Source of the DNA: CAUPWF01 sp964367685
GTDB lineage: Bacteria; Bacillota; Clostridia; Lachnospirales; Lachnospiraceae
Length of the DNA: 64,000 bases
Direction: 5' to 3'
Assembly: GCA_964367685.1 (NCBI GenBank)
Contig: CAYIYM010000004.1
Coordinates: 1 to 64,000, forward strand
Made by a program: the position numbers and the translations under genes. Under the pieces are notes generated by a model. That model was not told where the DNA came from. It ran no database searches and saw only the letters and a program-made list of their open reading frames with translations. Shown here piece after piece: positions 36,444 through 45,149 of this stretch (position 1 is its first letter; each line of letters begins with the position of its first letter).

Positions 36444-37610
36444 ATGAATTCGAAAAATTTAGTAATGGACAATAGAGATTATATTATAGGACTTAGGAGA
36501 TATTTTCATAAATATCCAGAATTGAGTTGGAAAGAACATGAAACAGCAAAAAAAATTAGAGAAGAACTTACAAAATTAAACATCCCATATGTTGAAGTTG
36601 CGGGAACAGGAACGGTAGCAACGCTAAGAGGACAGAAGGATACACCAGTTATTGGTTTGCGATGTGATATAGATGGGCTACCTATTCAAGAAGTTAAAGA
36701 CTTGGAATTCAAGTCTTTAAATGATGGATGTATGCATGCATGTGGACATGATGCTCATATTGCAATGCTATTAGGTGCAGCTAAAATTCTTTCAGAGAAT
36801 AAAGAAAATTTAGCATGTACAGTTAAATTTATATTTCAACCAGCAGAAGAGTGTTTTCAAGGTGCAAAAAAAATCATTGAATCAGGAGAGGTTGATGATG
36901 TGGAGTCTTTTGTAGGGATGCATATTTTTCCTTACATTGATGCTGGAAAAATCTCAGTAGATGCTGGCCCGCGCTATACATCAGCAGATTCTATGAAAAT
37001 CAAAATAATCGGTAAAAGTGGTCATGGTGCAATGCCACAATTTGCAGTGGATCCTATATATGTGGGAAGCCAGGTTGTAAACGGGTTACAGGCAATTGTT
37101 AGTAGAGAATGTAATCCTGCGGATACAGTTGTTGTGAGCGTATGCACCTTCCATTCAGGAACATTATCAAATATATTTGAGCAGACAGCAGAATTGAGTG
37201 GAACAATCCGAACATTTAATCCAGAACTACGAAAAGAATTGCCAGAAAAAATAGAGCGTATTATCAAAGGTATTACAGAGAGTCATAGAGCTACCTATGA
37301 ATTTGAGTATATTCATGGAGTACCTGTAACAATGAATACGGAAGCTTGCAGTGTAATTGCGAAAAAAGCAGTTGAAAAAATTCTTGGTGAAAATGGAGTA
37401 GAAGTATATGCAGGAATGCCAGGCGGAGAAGATTTCGCACTTTATGTAGAAAATAAGCCAGGTTTATATGCTTTTGTAGGATGTAGAAATGAGAAGAATG
37501 ATCAGAATTATTCACTTCACCACGAAAGATTCGATTTAGATGAGGATGGAATGTTAAATGGCGCAGCTTTTTATGTAGAATATGTCAATACATTACTGTC
37601 TTGTGATTAA
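36444..37610 (+). CDS. M20-family metal amidohydrolase
   Basis: This 388-residue protein is an M20D amidohydrolase of the hippurate/N-acyl-amino-acid type. It shows YFHKYPELSWKEHETAKKI at the start, the metal site CMHACGHDAHIAMLLGAA (Cys and His near residues 93-99), QPAEECFQGAKKIIE, a lid domain with SGHGAMPQFAVDPIYVGSQ, and MPGGEDFALY near the end. It removes an acyl group from an amino acid or similar compound in the cytoplasm. GAGGAGGAG precedes the ATG, 23 bases after the transporter stop. Pairing with a glycerate kinase is unusual and may point to its acyl group or product. Confidence 0.92.
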   Translation: MNSKNLVMDNRDYIIGLRRYFHKYPELSWKEHETAKKIREELTKLNIPYVEVAGTGTVATLRGQKDTPVIGLRCDIDGLPIQEVKDLEFKSLNDGCMHACGHDAHIAMLLGAAKILSENKENLACTVKFIFQPAEECFQGAKKIIESGEVDDVESFVGMHIFPYIDAGKISVDAGPRYTSADSMKIKIIGKSGHGAMPQFAVDPIYVGSQVVNGLQAIVSRECNPADTVVVSVCTFHSGTLSNIFEQTAELSGTIRTFNPELRKELPEKIERIIKGITESHRATYEFEYIHGVPVTMNTEACSVIAKKAVEKILGENGVEVYAGMPGGEDFALYVENKPGLYAFVGCRNEKNDQNYSLHHERFDLDEDGMLNGAAFYVEYVNTLLSCD

Positions 37611-37636
37611 GGAACTATTTTCGGAAAGGAGCTTCT

Positions 37637-38872
37637 ATGGATTTAAGAAAAGATTCAAAAGAAATTATTCAATATACTATCGAGAATGCCCTGCCGGATA
37701 AAGCAGTTTTAAAAGCGTTGGAACAATTGGAACCTGCCAAGGGAGATACTTATTTAATTGCAATTGGAAAAGCTGCGTGGCAGATGGCCAAGGCAGCGAG
37801 TGAGGTATGGAGTGATTATATTAAAAGAGGTATTGTAATTACAAAGTATGATCATGGGAAAGGAGCCCTTCCGAATATTGATATATTTGAAGCAGGACAT
37901 CCAGTGCCTGATGAAAATTCATTTTTAGCGACTCAGAAAGTTATTGAGTTAACAAATGATTTGCAAGAAGAAGATCAGGTTTTGTTTTTGGTATCTGGTG
38001 GTGGATCTGCTCTTTTTGAAAAATCATTACTAGATGCAAGAGAACTTGAAGGAATCACAAAATCATTACTTGCATGTGGTGCTGATATTGTAGAGATGAA
38101 TACTATACGTAAAAGATTGTCAGTAGTAAAAGGTGGAAAGTTCGCAAAATTATGTGAACCAGCGAAGATAAAGGCAATTATCTTATCGGATATCATCGGG
38201 GATCCGTTAGATATGATTGCTTCTGGACCTGCATACAAAGATTCATCTACTGCAGCACAGGCAAGAGCGATTGTCGATAAATACAATTTGAACTTGTTAG
38301 ATAAGACGATGGAATTATTGAGCATAGAAACGCCAAAGCAATTGAATAATGTAGAAAGTTATGTAATGGGAAGTGTAAAAGAACTTTGCAAATCAGCAAG
38401 TGAAAAAGCCGAGGAATTAGGATATCGGACTCTATTACTAACGGACTGTATTACTGCTGAAGCAAAAGAGGTAGGGAACTTTCTGGCAGCTATTGCAAAA
38501 ACATATTCAACAACTAAAGAGCCAGTTGCCTTTATTTTAGGTGGAGAAACGGTTGTTCATCTTAATGGAAGTGGCATGGGAGGAAGAAATCAAGAAATTG
38601 CATTGAGTGCTGCGAAAGGGATTAAAGGATTATCGAATGTAGCTGTTTTTTCAGTAGGTTCAGATGGAACGGATGGACCAACAGATGCTGCAGGGGGATA
38701 TTGTGATGGAAATACAGTATCAATATTAGAGGAAAAAGGAATTTCCATAGAGAAAGAACTAAATAATAATAATGCATATTGTGCATTAAGTGCATGTGAT
38801 GGATTAATTATTACAGGAGCGACAGGGACGAATGTAAATGATTTTACAGTTCTGTTAATTAGACCGCAGTAA
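37637..38872 (+). CDS. Glycerate 2-kinase, MOFRL type
   Basis: This 411-residue protein is a class II glycerate kinase (GckA/TtuD-like). The N-terminal domain has LIAIGKAAWQMAKAA and VLFLVSGGGSALFEKS, and the C-terminal MOFRL domain has FILGGETVVHLNGSGMGGRNQEIAL and GSDGTDGPTDAAGGYCDG. It phosphorylates glycerate with ATP to 2-phosphoglycerate, feeding lower glycolysis. AAAGGAG precedes the ATG. It is the last gene of the operon and is followed by a strong terminator. A CdaR regulator upstream agrees with glycerate or sugar-acid catabolism. Confidence 0.93.
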   Translation: MDLRKDSKEIIQYTIENALPDKAVLKALEQLEPAKGDTYLIAIGKAAWQMAKAASEVWSDYIKRGIVITKYDHGKGALPNIDIFEAGHPVPDENSFLATQKVIELTNDLQEEDQVLFLVSGGGSALFEKSLLDARELEGITKSLLACGADIVEMNTIRKRLSVVKGGKFAKLCEPAKIKAIILSDIIGDPLDMIASGPAYKDSSTAAQARAIVDKYNLNLLDKTMELLSIETPKQLNNVESYVMGSVKELCKSASEKAEELGYRTLLLTDCITAEAKEVGNFLAAIAKTYSTTKEPVAFILGGETVVHLNGSGMGGRNQEIALSAAKGIKGLSNVAVFSVGSDGTDGPTDAAGGYCDGNTVSILEEKGISIEKELNNNNAYCALSACDGLIITGATGTNVNDFTVLLIRPQ

Positions 38873-38910
38873 TAGGTGTAATCGACGATGTACTTGTCTG
38901 ACATAGGAAG

Positions 38911-38956
38911 GCCCCTTAGATTACTATTATTTTAAGAGTAATCTAAGGGGCTTTTT
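38911..38956. terminator. Intrinsic terminator, probably bidirectional
   Basis: GCCCCTTAGATTAC (38911-38924) pairs perfectly over 14 bp with GTAATCTAAGGGGC (38938-38951), followed by TTTTT on the + strand. It lies between the convergent glycerate kinase and zinc-ribbon genes. Confidence 0.92.
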
Positions 38957-38995
38957 CTCTATGGTACATAAAATTTGTTGTAAATTATTATTCTA

Positions 38996-40246
38996 CTAAT
39001 ATTCAGCTGCAAAATTGGTGAATGTAGTTCCTAATCGAGTCATTGGTTCATATCCGATTATTATAAGTTCATTTGCACTTGCATAGCTACAGTCAAATGA
39101 AAGTTGAATATCTTCGCCAACATAGTCGGCATAGACTATCTCAGCTTCACTAAATTCTGCCACACCATGGTCAATGATTGTGCGGTTAACAGTTTCACCA
39201 GTACTGTCAAATATTTCTACTACTGAAAATGTAAAGGAAGTATTTGTAGTAGAATGAATAGCTATCTCATATGTATTTGGTAAGCCGCCCTCATTACTAT
39301 TTATATAAAAACCAACATCAGGTAAGTAGGTGGCCACAAAATTGGCATGTTTTGAGAGTTCATCTGACTCAAAAGTATAGACTACATTTGTTAAAGCTTG
39401 GCAAATTAATCGAACCATGCTAAGAGTTTCTTGACTAAATCCATCTACGGGAGAAACAGATACTCTATTTTCATCCAACCATGTATAGCGTATCACCTCG
39501 CCAGTTGGCATCCTCACCTCAGCTTCGGTATCAGAGATTATTTTACCAATTAATTCTTCTTCATAAAAATCAACAAAAATATTGGAAGTTACAATATCAC
39601 CATCAATGGTAATGTTTAAAGAAGAACCTACACTAGTGTAGCTACCTGATTTACCTAAGAATGGTAGCTTAATATCAAATAACTTATCTATGAGTGCTGT
39701 CTTGACATCTTCCTCTTGTGCCACACCATCTAGAAAGAATTCATCCACCTGCGCAAGCGTTGTATTAATTATAATTTGGTGAGAGTTATCATTATCTATG
39801 TATTCTACAAGTAAATAAGTTACATTTTCCACATTTCCAGAACTCCAAGTTGTGGTATTATAATTGGCAAATGCATCATGAATCGTGATTCGTTCGTAAC
39901 CAATTAATGTAGTTTCTTTCAGAGAATTAATCAGATTCATGTCATGGCTCCATTCGACTGAATCATATAATGTTTCCGATTCAGAGGAGTCTTCAACAGT
40001 TTCATCTTCAACAGTTTCCGATACATGTTCTGTCGTATTCGGATTCTCATACACAAAAAAATAGTAGCATAATCCGCATCCAATTCCTAACAAGAACAGT
40101 ATGATTAGAACTATAATCAAGGTATGTTTACTTTTATTAGAAGGGGCTTTTTCAATTGTTGGCAAAGACTCTTGTTTGGTACCACATTCCTCACAAAACA
40201 TGGAAGTGTTTTCTAATTGTGCACCACAATTTTCACAGTACTTCAT
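38996..40246 (-). CDS. Zinc-ribbon, single-span membrane protein with large outside domain
   Basis: This 416-residue protein begins with a zinc ribbon (YCENCGAQLENTSMFCEECGT), has one span at about residues 41-62 (LIIVLIILFLLGIGCGLCYYFF), an acidic linker and a 320-residue outside part without a domain I recognise. The topology puts the ribbon in the cytoplasm. It lies three bases after a second zinc-ribbon membrane gene, so the two form an operon. No function can be assigned; similar proteins are common in Lachnospiraceae and are often annotated only by the ribbon. Confidence 0.75.
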   Translation of the reverse strand: MKYCENCGAQLENTSMFCEECGTKQESLPTIEKAPSNKSKHTLIIVLIILFLLGIGCGLCYYFFVYENPNTTEHVSETVEDETVEDSSESETLYDSVEWSHDMNLINSLKETTLIGYERITIHDAFANYNTTTWSSGNVENVTYLLVEYIDNDNSHQIIINTTLAQVDEFFLDGVAQEEDVKTALIDKLFDIKLPFLGKSGSYTSVGSSLNITIDGDIVTSNIFVDFYEEELIGKIISDTEAEVRMPTGEVIRYTWLDENRVSVSPVDGFSQETLSMVRLICQALTNVVYTFESDELSKHANFVATYLPDVGFYINSNEGGLPNTYEIAIHSTTNTSFTFSVVEIFDSTGETVNRTIIDHGVAEFSEAEIVYADYVGEDIQLSFDCSYASANELIIIGYEPMTRLGTTFTNFAAEY

Positions 40247-40249
40247 AAT

Positions 40250-41086
40250 TTATTCTCCTCTTACGCCGCCGCATTCAGGGCAAAACTTTTCATTATTTTC
40301 TAAAATCTTATGACAATTTATGCAGATAGGAAGCTTAATTTCTTCTATCACAATCTTACCGCCACATTCAGGACAGAACTTAACACCATCTTCAGCTTCT
40401 AGTCCGCATTGGTTGCACTTTGGAGGCGCCATTTCTGGGATTTTCTCTACAGGACGACCACAGTCTGTACAAAATTTTTGGGTTTCGAGAAACTCTTTTT
40501 CGCAACTAGTACATTTGAATGCGGCTTTATTCATTGAAGTTGTTGGCTTGGATACAGGAGTAGAAGTACCGCATTTCGCACAGAATTTTTTCCCGTTCGC
40601 TACTTTTTCATTGCAATGGGCGCAAATAGTATAAGAACCAGGCATAGAAAGATTTTGGATATTATCACTCATCTTATCAAGGATAGGATGTTCGAACATT
40701 TCTTCAGCATCTACATCATTTGAGCCTTTAATAATAGTTATTTTGCCGATAAGAGGAATGCGTTTTGCATTTCCTTGAAATGCTGCAATCATATTAATCA
40801 ACGATATAATACTGAGGACAAAAGACAAAAGGCTAAAAATGAGGTTTAGGATAAACCCTAAACTACGAAGAGCAGGACTAAAAAGTAAGGCTGTATTCAA
40901 TATTGTCAATAGACCAAGGGCGATACCTAAAAGGATGATAAGTAGTATCTGGTTGGCATGAAATTTTATGAATTTGGAATCTTTCATTAGAATAAAAGGG
41001 AGAATAGGGATCAAGTAGCATATACCGGCCATGGTTTTGTTTTTTTCGATATCTTCGGCTGAAAAGCCTTTTACATTGTTACGCAT
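40250..41086 (-). CDS. Membrane protein with four C-terminal zinc ribbons
   Basis: This 278-residue protein has an N-terminal DUF4870-like membrane part (AGICYLIPILPFILMKDSKFIKFHANQ, then two further hydrophobic segments to about residue 110) and four CxxC...CxxC zinc ribbons: CAHC/CAKC, CTSC/CTDC, CNQC/CPEC and CINC/CPEC. Repeated ribbons usually mediate protein contacts. It is the first gene of the zinc-ribbon pair, and its upstream region carries palindromes similar to those at the ribbon-helix-helix gene. RBS AGGAGG is present before the ATG. Function unknown. Confidence 0.75.
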   Translation of the reverse strand: MRNNVKGFSAEDIEKNKTMAGICYLIPILPFILMKDSKFIKFHANQILLIILLGIALGLLTILNTALLFSPALRSLGFILNLIFSLLSFVLSIISLINMIAAFQGNAKRIPLIGKITIIKGSNDVDAEEMFEHPILDKMSDNIQNLSMPGSYTICAHCNEKVANGKKFCAKCGTSTPVSKPTTSMNKAAFKCTSCEKEFLETQKFCTDCGRPVEKIPEMAPPKCNQCGLEAEDGVKFCPECGGKIVIEEIKLPICINCHKILENNEKFCPECGGVRGE

Positions 41087-41110
41087 ATTGTACCTCCTTT
41101 ATGAAATAAT

Positions 41111-41146
41111 ACTACACTATATATACACTATATAGTATAATGTAGT
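41111..41146. promoter_or_regulatory. Nested palindromes upstream of the zinc-ribbon operon
   Basis: ACTATATAGT (41127-41136) is a perfect palindrome, preceded by AC. ACTACACTATA (41111-41121) and TATAATGTAGT (41136-41146) form an outer dyad with one mismatch. The core ACACTATATAGT recurs at 41575-41586. Confidence 0.5.
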
Positions 41147-41252
41147 ACGTGTTCAAAAGTAAAGGTGTGTAAGAAATATTATAATATTCATACGAAAATT
41201 CTAAACTTTTCTTTCGTTATAACAACATTCATGGTCAAATAGTGTCTGCAAA

Positions 41253-41281
41253 TAAAAAACAACCACTCATCGAAGTGGTTG
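41253..41281 (-). terminator. Intrinsic terminator after the ribbon-helix-helix gene
   Basis: On the minus strand CAACCACT pairs with AGTGGTTG around a short loop, followed by TTTTTTA. It lies just after the stop of the small gene at 41294-41473. Confidence 0.85.
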
Positions 41282-41293
41282 TAATACTTGTAT

Positions 41294-41473
41294 CTAATTT
41301 GAATTGTTATCTGAATTGTAATTATGCTTTGCAAGGAGATCTTCAATCGCTTCATCTAGCAATCGACTTTTTGGAATTCTAGTGATTTTAGAGAGATCGT
41401 CAAATTGAGAAACCAATTCATTTTTTAATGAAGAGGTAAAGCGAGTGCGATTTTTCAAATAAGGTTCTGCCAT
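41294..41473 (-). CDS. Ribbon-helix-helix DNA-binding protein
   Basis: This 59-residue protein is a small ribbon-helix-helix domain: a beta strand RTRFTSSLKNELVSQFDDLS, then a helix-turn-helix-like ITRIPKSRLLDEAIEDLLAKH. The open frame runs 43 codons further upstream, but an AAAGGAG site fits the ATG at 41473 and the extra residues look non-coding. No toxin gene is adjacent, so this is more likely a stand-alone regulator than an antitoxin. A 14-bp perfect palindrome about 100 bases upstream and a near copy in front of the neighbouring zinc-ribbon operon are plausible targets. Confidence 0.78.
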   Translation of the reverse strand: MAEPYLKNRTRFTSSLKNELVSQFDDLSKITRIPKSRLLDEAIEDLLAKHNYNSDNNSN

Positions 41474-41574
41474 AGAAGTACTCCTTTCATAGGTACCATT
41501 AATATATAGTTTAGGTACAATATATGTCCATATTGTATAGTATATGTATAGTTCATACAAGTGGTTGAATATAG

Positions 41575-41588
41575 ACACTATATAGTGT
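41575..41588. promoter_or_regulatory. Perfect palindrome ACACTATATAGTGT
   Basis: This 14-bp perfect palindrome lies between the ribbon-helix-helix gene (minus) and the WYL regulator gene (plus). Twelve of its bases recur exactly at 41125-41136 before the zinc-ribbon operon. TTGACA at 41596-41601 follows closely. Confidence 0.55.
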
Positions 41589-41622
41589 GATGATATTGAC
41601 AAAAAGAAAAATCTTGATAAAA

Positions 41623-41637
41623 GGACAATAAATGTCC
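41623..41637 (+). promoter_or_regulatory. GGACA-N5-TGTCC dyad before the WYL gene
   Basis: A perfect 5-bp dyad, 53 bases upstream of the WYL regulator ATG. It may be its autoregulatory site. Confidence 0.35.
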
Positions 41638-41689
41638 GTTTACTGTGATATGATATTAAAAAGATGTATGAAAGAGAGCGAGGTCAGAT

Positions 41690-42604
41690 ATGAATTACAG
41701 TTTCAATAAAGGGTTACGTCTCATTAAACTATATGAAATTCTCCAAAGAGGTGAAGGGGTATCTAAGAAACAATTGATGGAGATGTTTCGTGTTACAGAG
41801 AAAACAGTACAAAGAGATATCGCTGATTTGAGAATTTATTTAGCGGAAGAGGGCAATTATGCTGATGAAGAAATCATCAAATACAATCGTCAAAAGAATG
41901 AGTACTATTTAACTAAATTTCAAAGGGAATGGCTAAGAAGTAGTGAAATAATGGCTGTTTGCAAAGTCTTAATTGAAAGTAGAGGATTCTGTAAAGAAGA
42001 GCTAGATGCATTGGTTGATAAGCTAATGAAGCAAGTAGAACCGCTAGATAGTAAATTAGTAACAATGATGATACGCAATGAAAAACACTTCTATGAACAA
42101 CCAAAGCATGGGAAGCGGATGATGGATAAGTTGTGGGAGATGTCGAAGTATGTAATGAAAAAGAATGTGATACAGATTGAATATGAGACTAAAGTAGGAA
42201 AAGAAACTGCGCCATTTATAAAACCTATGGCAATCATGTTTTCTGAATATTATTTTTATTTAATTGCCTATATAGCAGATGAAAGCGAAGATGTGCCCGT
42301 TGCATTTCGCATAGATCGAATTAAGAAAATTACGGAAATCAATAAAAAAAGCACTATTCCGAGCGAAAAAAATTTCAGTGAAGGAGAATTTCGTAAACGA
42401 GTTAGCTTTATGTACACAGGGAAATTAAATAGAATAAAATTTCGTTTTTCAGGTCCATCCTTAGAAGCTATTCAAGACCGAATACCAACTGTTGAAATTG
42501 TAGAGGAAGAGGGGAATGGAAGTTACATTTTAACGGCGGAATCTTATGGAAGTGGGATGGAGATGTGGCTTAGAACACAAGGTGATTGGGTCGAGATGCT
42601 ATAA
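41690..42604 (+). CDS. WYL-domain transcriptional regulator (YafY-like)
   Basis: This 304-residue protein has an N-terminal HTH_11 domain (GEGVSKKQLMEMFRVTEKTVQRDIADLRIYL, residues 22-52) and a WYL effector domain (ENF... EYYFYLIAYIADESEDVPVAFRIDRIKKI, about residues 183-211) with a C-terminal extension. WYL domains bind nucleic acids or nucleotides and often control stress or defence genes. GAGCGAGGTC precedes the ATG. A GNAT gene and an ABC-F gene follow on the same strand, so it could control them. It is divergent from the ribbon-helix-helix gene. Confidence 0.88.
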   Translation: MNYSFNKGLRLIKLYEILQRGEGVSKKQLMEMFRVTEKTVQRDIADLRIYLAEEGNYADEEIIKYNRQKNEYYLTKFQREWLRSSEIMAVCKVLIESRGFCKEELDALVDKLMKQVEPLDSKLVTMMIRNEKHFYEQPKHGKRMMDKLWEMSKYVMKKNVIQIEYETKVGKETAPFIKPMAIMFSEYYFYLIAYIADESEDVPVAFRIDRIKKITEINKKSTIPSEKNFSEGEFRKRVSFMYTGKLNRIKFRFSGPSLEAIQDRIPTVEIVEEEGNGSYILTAESYGSGMEMWLRTQGDWVEML

Positions 42605-42658
42605 AATGCACCTCGCAATTAAGGTGAATATTTCAATAAAACATGGAGCGTGAGAAAT

Positions 42659-43123
42659 ATGATAATAAGAAAATACAAAAAATCAGATTGTATTCAGATT
42701 ACAGAGCTATTTTTCGAAACAGTACACAGCGTTAATTCAAAAGATTATACAAAAGCGCAACTGGATGTGTGGGCAAACGGTAAAATAGATATAGCTATAT
42801 GGAACCAATCCTTCTTGGAGCATCATACATTAGTTGCAGAAGAAAATAATAAAATTATAGGATTCGGAGATATGGATAATACAGGATATCTTGATAGGTT
42901 ATATGTTCACAAAGATTATCTGCGAAAGGGGATTGCAACAGCAATTATGGTAGAACTTGAACGACAAGCAAACAAGCAAGGAATTCTTATACTAACTACA
43001 CATGCTTCCATTACAGCGAAGCCATTTTTCGAGAAACAATGTTATCACGTTATTCGTGAAAATATAGTCGTTCGTGGCGATGAAAAACTACGAAACTATA
43101 TTATGGAAAAACATTTGCAGTAG
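42659..43123 (+). CDS. GNAT-family N-acetyltransferase
   Basis: This 154-residue protein has the GNAT fold. It opens IIRKYKKSDCIQITELFFETVHSVNSKDYTKAQ, and motif A is LDRLYVHKDYLRKGIATAIMVELE (about residues 81-104), with the acetyl-CoA loop LRKGIA. It is like YafP-type acetyltransferases. The open frame has an in-frame GTG at 42650; GGAG spacing fits the ATG at 42659 better. It sits just before the ABC-F gene. The substrate is unknown. Confidence 0.9.
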   Translation: MIIRKYKKSDCIQITELFFETVHSVNSKDYTKAQLDVWANGKIDIAIWNQSFLEHHTLVAEENNKIIGFGDMDNTGYLDRLYVHKDYLRKGIATAIMVELERQANKQGILILTTHASITAKPFFEKQCYHVIRENIVVRGDEKLRNYIMEKHLQ

Positions 43124-43201
43124 TTGGAAGTGTATGGAGAATGTGATATATTTAAATGGAATGTTCCGCAGATTGAAAAGATAGGAATGGAGGGGAGAGT
43201 T

Positions 43202-44659
43202 ATGTCAAATATAAGTATTTCCAATTTGACATTTTCATATGATGGAAGCTATGAGAATGTATTTGAAAATGTTAATTTCCATTTGGATAGCACATGGAAG
43301 CTTGGTCTAATTGGTCGAAACGGTAGAGGAAAAACAACATTGCTTAACCTTCTTATGAATAAATATAATTTTTCGGGCAGTATTACAAGTAAAGTAATGT
43401 TCTCCTATTTTCCGTATGAAGTAACAAATCCAGATGAAAACGTAATTGATTTGATAGGTGATGATTGGAGAATTTACAAAGAATTATCTCTCTTATCAGT
43501 GTCAGAAGAGGTGCTTTTTAGACCGTTTCGCACATTATCAGAGGGAGAAAAAACAAAAGTAATGCTTGCCACAATGTTCATAAAAGAGCATAGTTTTAAA
43601 CTGTTAGATGAGCCTACAAATCACCTGGATTCTGAAGGGAGAGAAATCCTCTGTCAGTATTTGAAAAAGAAACAAGGATTTATATTAGTGTCTCATGATA
43701 GATATTTCTTAGATAATACAGTGGATCATATTATGTCTATTAATAAATCTAATATTGAAATCGTTTCCGGAAATTTCTCTTCGTGGAACAAAAACAAGGA
43801 AATGACTGACTTATTCGAACTAGAACAAAATGCAAAGATAAAAAATGAAATAAAAAGATTATCAGAAACAGCTAGTGAAAAGTCGACATGGTCCGATAAG
43901 GTTGAAGCTACAAAATCAAGGAAATTAAACCCAGAAGCACTTGATAAAGGATATATTGGTCATCAAGCAGCAAAAATGATGAAGCGATCCAAGGCTATTG
44001 AAAGACGTATTGAATGTCAAATTTCAAAGAAAGAAAAGTTACTTCAAAACATAGAAACTGCAGATAGCTTGAGAGTTACACCTTTGAGTTTTCATTCGAA
44101 ACGATTAATAAGTGGGAAGGATATTTCGATTTCATATGATAAGAATGCTGTTGTAACAGGGTTGAATTTTGAGATTTTAAACGGCCAAAAAGTACATATT
44201 CAAGGGAAAAATGGAAGTGGAAAATCCACCCTGCTAAAGTTGATTTTGGGAGAAAATATAAATTATGAGGGTGATTATTATAAGGCGAAAGGTCTTACCT
44301 TATCCTATGTTTCACAAGATACGACATATCTAGAAGGACGTTTATCGGAATTTGAAGAAAAAGAAAATCTTGATGTTACCCTATTTCGTTCAATTTTAAG
44401 AAAGCTTGATTTTTCTCGTGATAATTTCGATAAGTCGTTAGAAGATTATAGCGCCGGACAAAAGAAAAAAGTATTGCTGGCTAAATCGCTATCTGAAAAA
44501 GCACATATTTATATTTGGGATGAGCCACTTAACTATATTGATGTTTTATCTCGTATTCAAGTTGAGGAGCTAATTCGATCTAGCAATATGACACTTATTT
44601 TTGTGGAACATGATAGAATGTTCTGTGAAAATATTGCAGATAGTACAATAGTTCTGTGA
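43202..44659 (+). CDS. ABC-F ATPase, Lsa-like
   Basis: This 485-residue protein has two fused ATPase domains and no membrane span. The first has Walker A GRNGRGKTT, signature LSEGEKTKV and Walker B LLDEPTNHLD; the second has GKNGSGKSTLL, YSAGQKKKV and YIWDEPLNYID. The start (ISNLTFSYDGSYENVFENVNF) and the 485-residue length match the Lsa/Vga group, which releases lincosamides, pleuromutilins and streptogramin A from the ribosome. Many genomic copies are not proven to confer resistance. The frame is open from 43124, but GGAGGGGAG places the start at 43202. A WYL regulator and a GNAT lie upstream. Confidence 0.88.
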   Translation: MSNISISNLTFSYDGSYENVFENVNFHLDSTWKLGLIGRNGRGKTTLLNLLMNKYNFSGSITSKVMFSYFPYEVTNPDENVIDLIGDDWRIYKELSLLSVSEEVLFRPFRTLSEGEKTKVMLATMFIKEHSFKLLDEPTNHLDSEGREILCQYLKKKQGFILVSHDRYFLDNTVDHIMSINKSNIEIVSGNFSSWNKNKEMTDLFELEQNAKIKNEIKRLSETASEKSTWSDKVEATKSRKLNPEALDKGYIGHQAAKMMKRSKAIERRIECQISKKEKLLQNIETADSLRVTPLSFHSKRLISGKDISISYDKNAVVTGLNFEILNGQKVHIQGKNGSGKSTLLKLILGENINYEGDYYKAKGLTLSYVSQDTTYLEGRLSEFEEKENLDVTLFRSILRKLDFSRDNFDKSLEDYSAGQKKKVLLAKSLSEKAHIYIWDEPLNYIDVLSRIQVEELIRSSNMTLIFVEHDRMFCENIADSTIVL

Positions 44660-44681
44660 GAAGTTCAGAGAGGTGAGAATT

Positions 44682-45149
44682 ATGGAGTATAAAAATTTAG
44701 ATAAAGATGCTAGGAAGTGTATGTTCGTAGGAACGTTGATGGGAACGTTGATTCTAGCTGCTATTATTAGCATTGGCTATTATTTTGGTCGAGAATTTCT
44801 AGGGGATTATATTGGAGTAGTAAATACTATTGTAATAATTATAGGAGTATTATCAATACTAAACCTTTTAATATCACCACATTTTCGATTCAAAAGATAC
44901 AAATACATGATTACTGATGATAAGATTGATGTTGTAGAAGGGTATATTTTCATCAAAAGAGAGATAGTTCCTATTGAAAGAATACATAAGATTACATTAG
45001 AACGAGGACCGATAGACAATATATATGGCCTAGCAAAAGTCTTACTTACTACAGCTGGAGGCGTGGTAACTATTCAATATTTGAAATTAGAAAAAGCAGA
45101 ACAAATTGCCGAGAGCCTTAAGAGTATAGTAAATGAGGTGGCGAGTTAA
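44682..45149 (+). CDS. Bacterial PH-domain membrane protein, YdbS-like
   Basis: This 155-residue protein has two spans (about residues 17-40 and 47-66) followed by a bacterial PH-like domain (YMITDDKIDVVEGYIFIKREIVPIERIHKITLERGPIDNIYGLAKVLLTTAGG). That is the layout of YdbS. An in-frame GTG precedes the ATG, but GAGAGGTGAG fits the ATG at 44682. Its stop overlaps the next start (TAATG), so it is translationally coupled to the YdbT-like gene. In Bacillus the pair is linked to resistance to some peptides; no such role can be shown here. Confidence 0.85.
   Translation: MEYKNLDKDARKCMFVGTLMGTLILAAIISIGYYFGREFLGDYIGVVNTIVIIIGVLSILNLLISPHFRFKRYKYMITDDKIDVVEGYIFIKREIVPIERIHKITLERGPIDNIYGLAKVLLTTAGGVVTIQYLKLEKAEQIAESLKSIVNEVAS

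Noticed and set aside
41294..41473. Antitoxin of a toxin-antitoxin pair
   Set aside because: No small toxin-like gene adjoins it on either side.
41474..41602. N-terminal extension of the ribbon-helix-helix protein
   Set aside because: The open frame is AT-rich, lacks a ribosome-binding site and does not resemble protein; the AAAGGAG site serves the inner ATG.
43124..43201. N-terminal extension of the ABC-F protein
   Set aside because: The frame is open, but the strong GGAGGGGAG at the later ATG and similarity to Lsa starts favour 43202.
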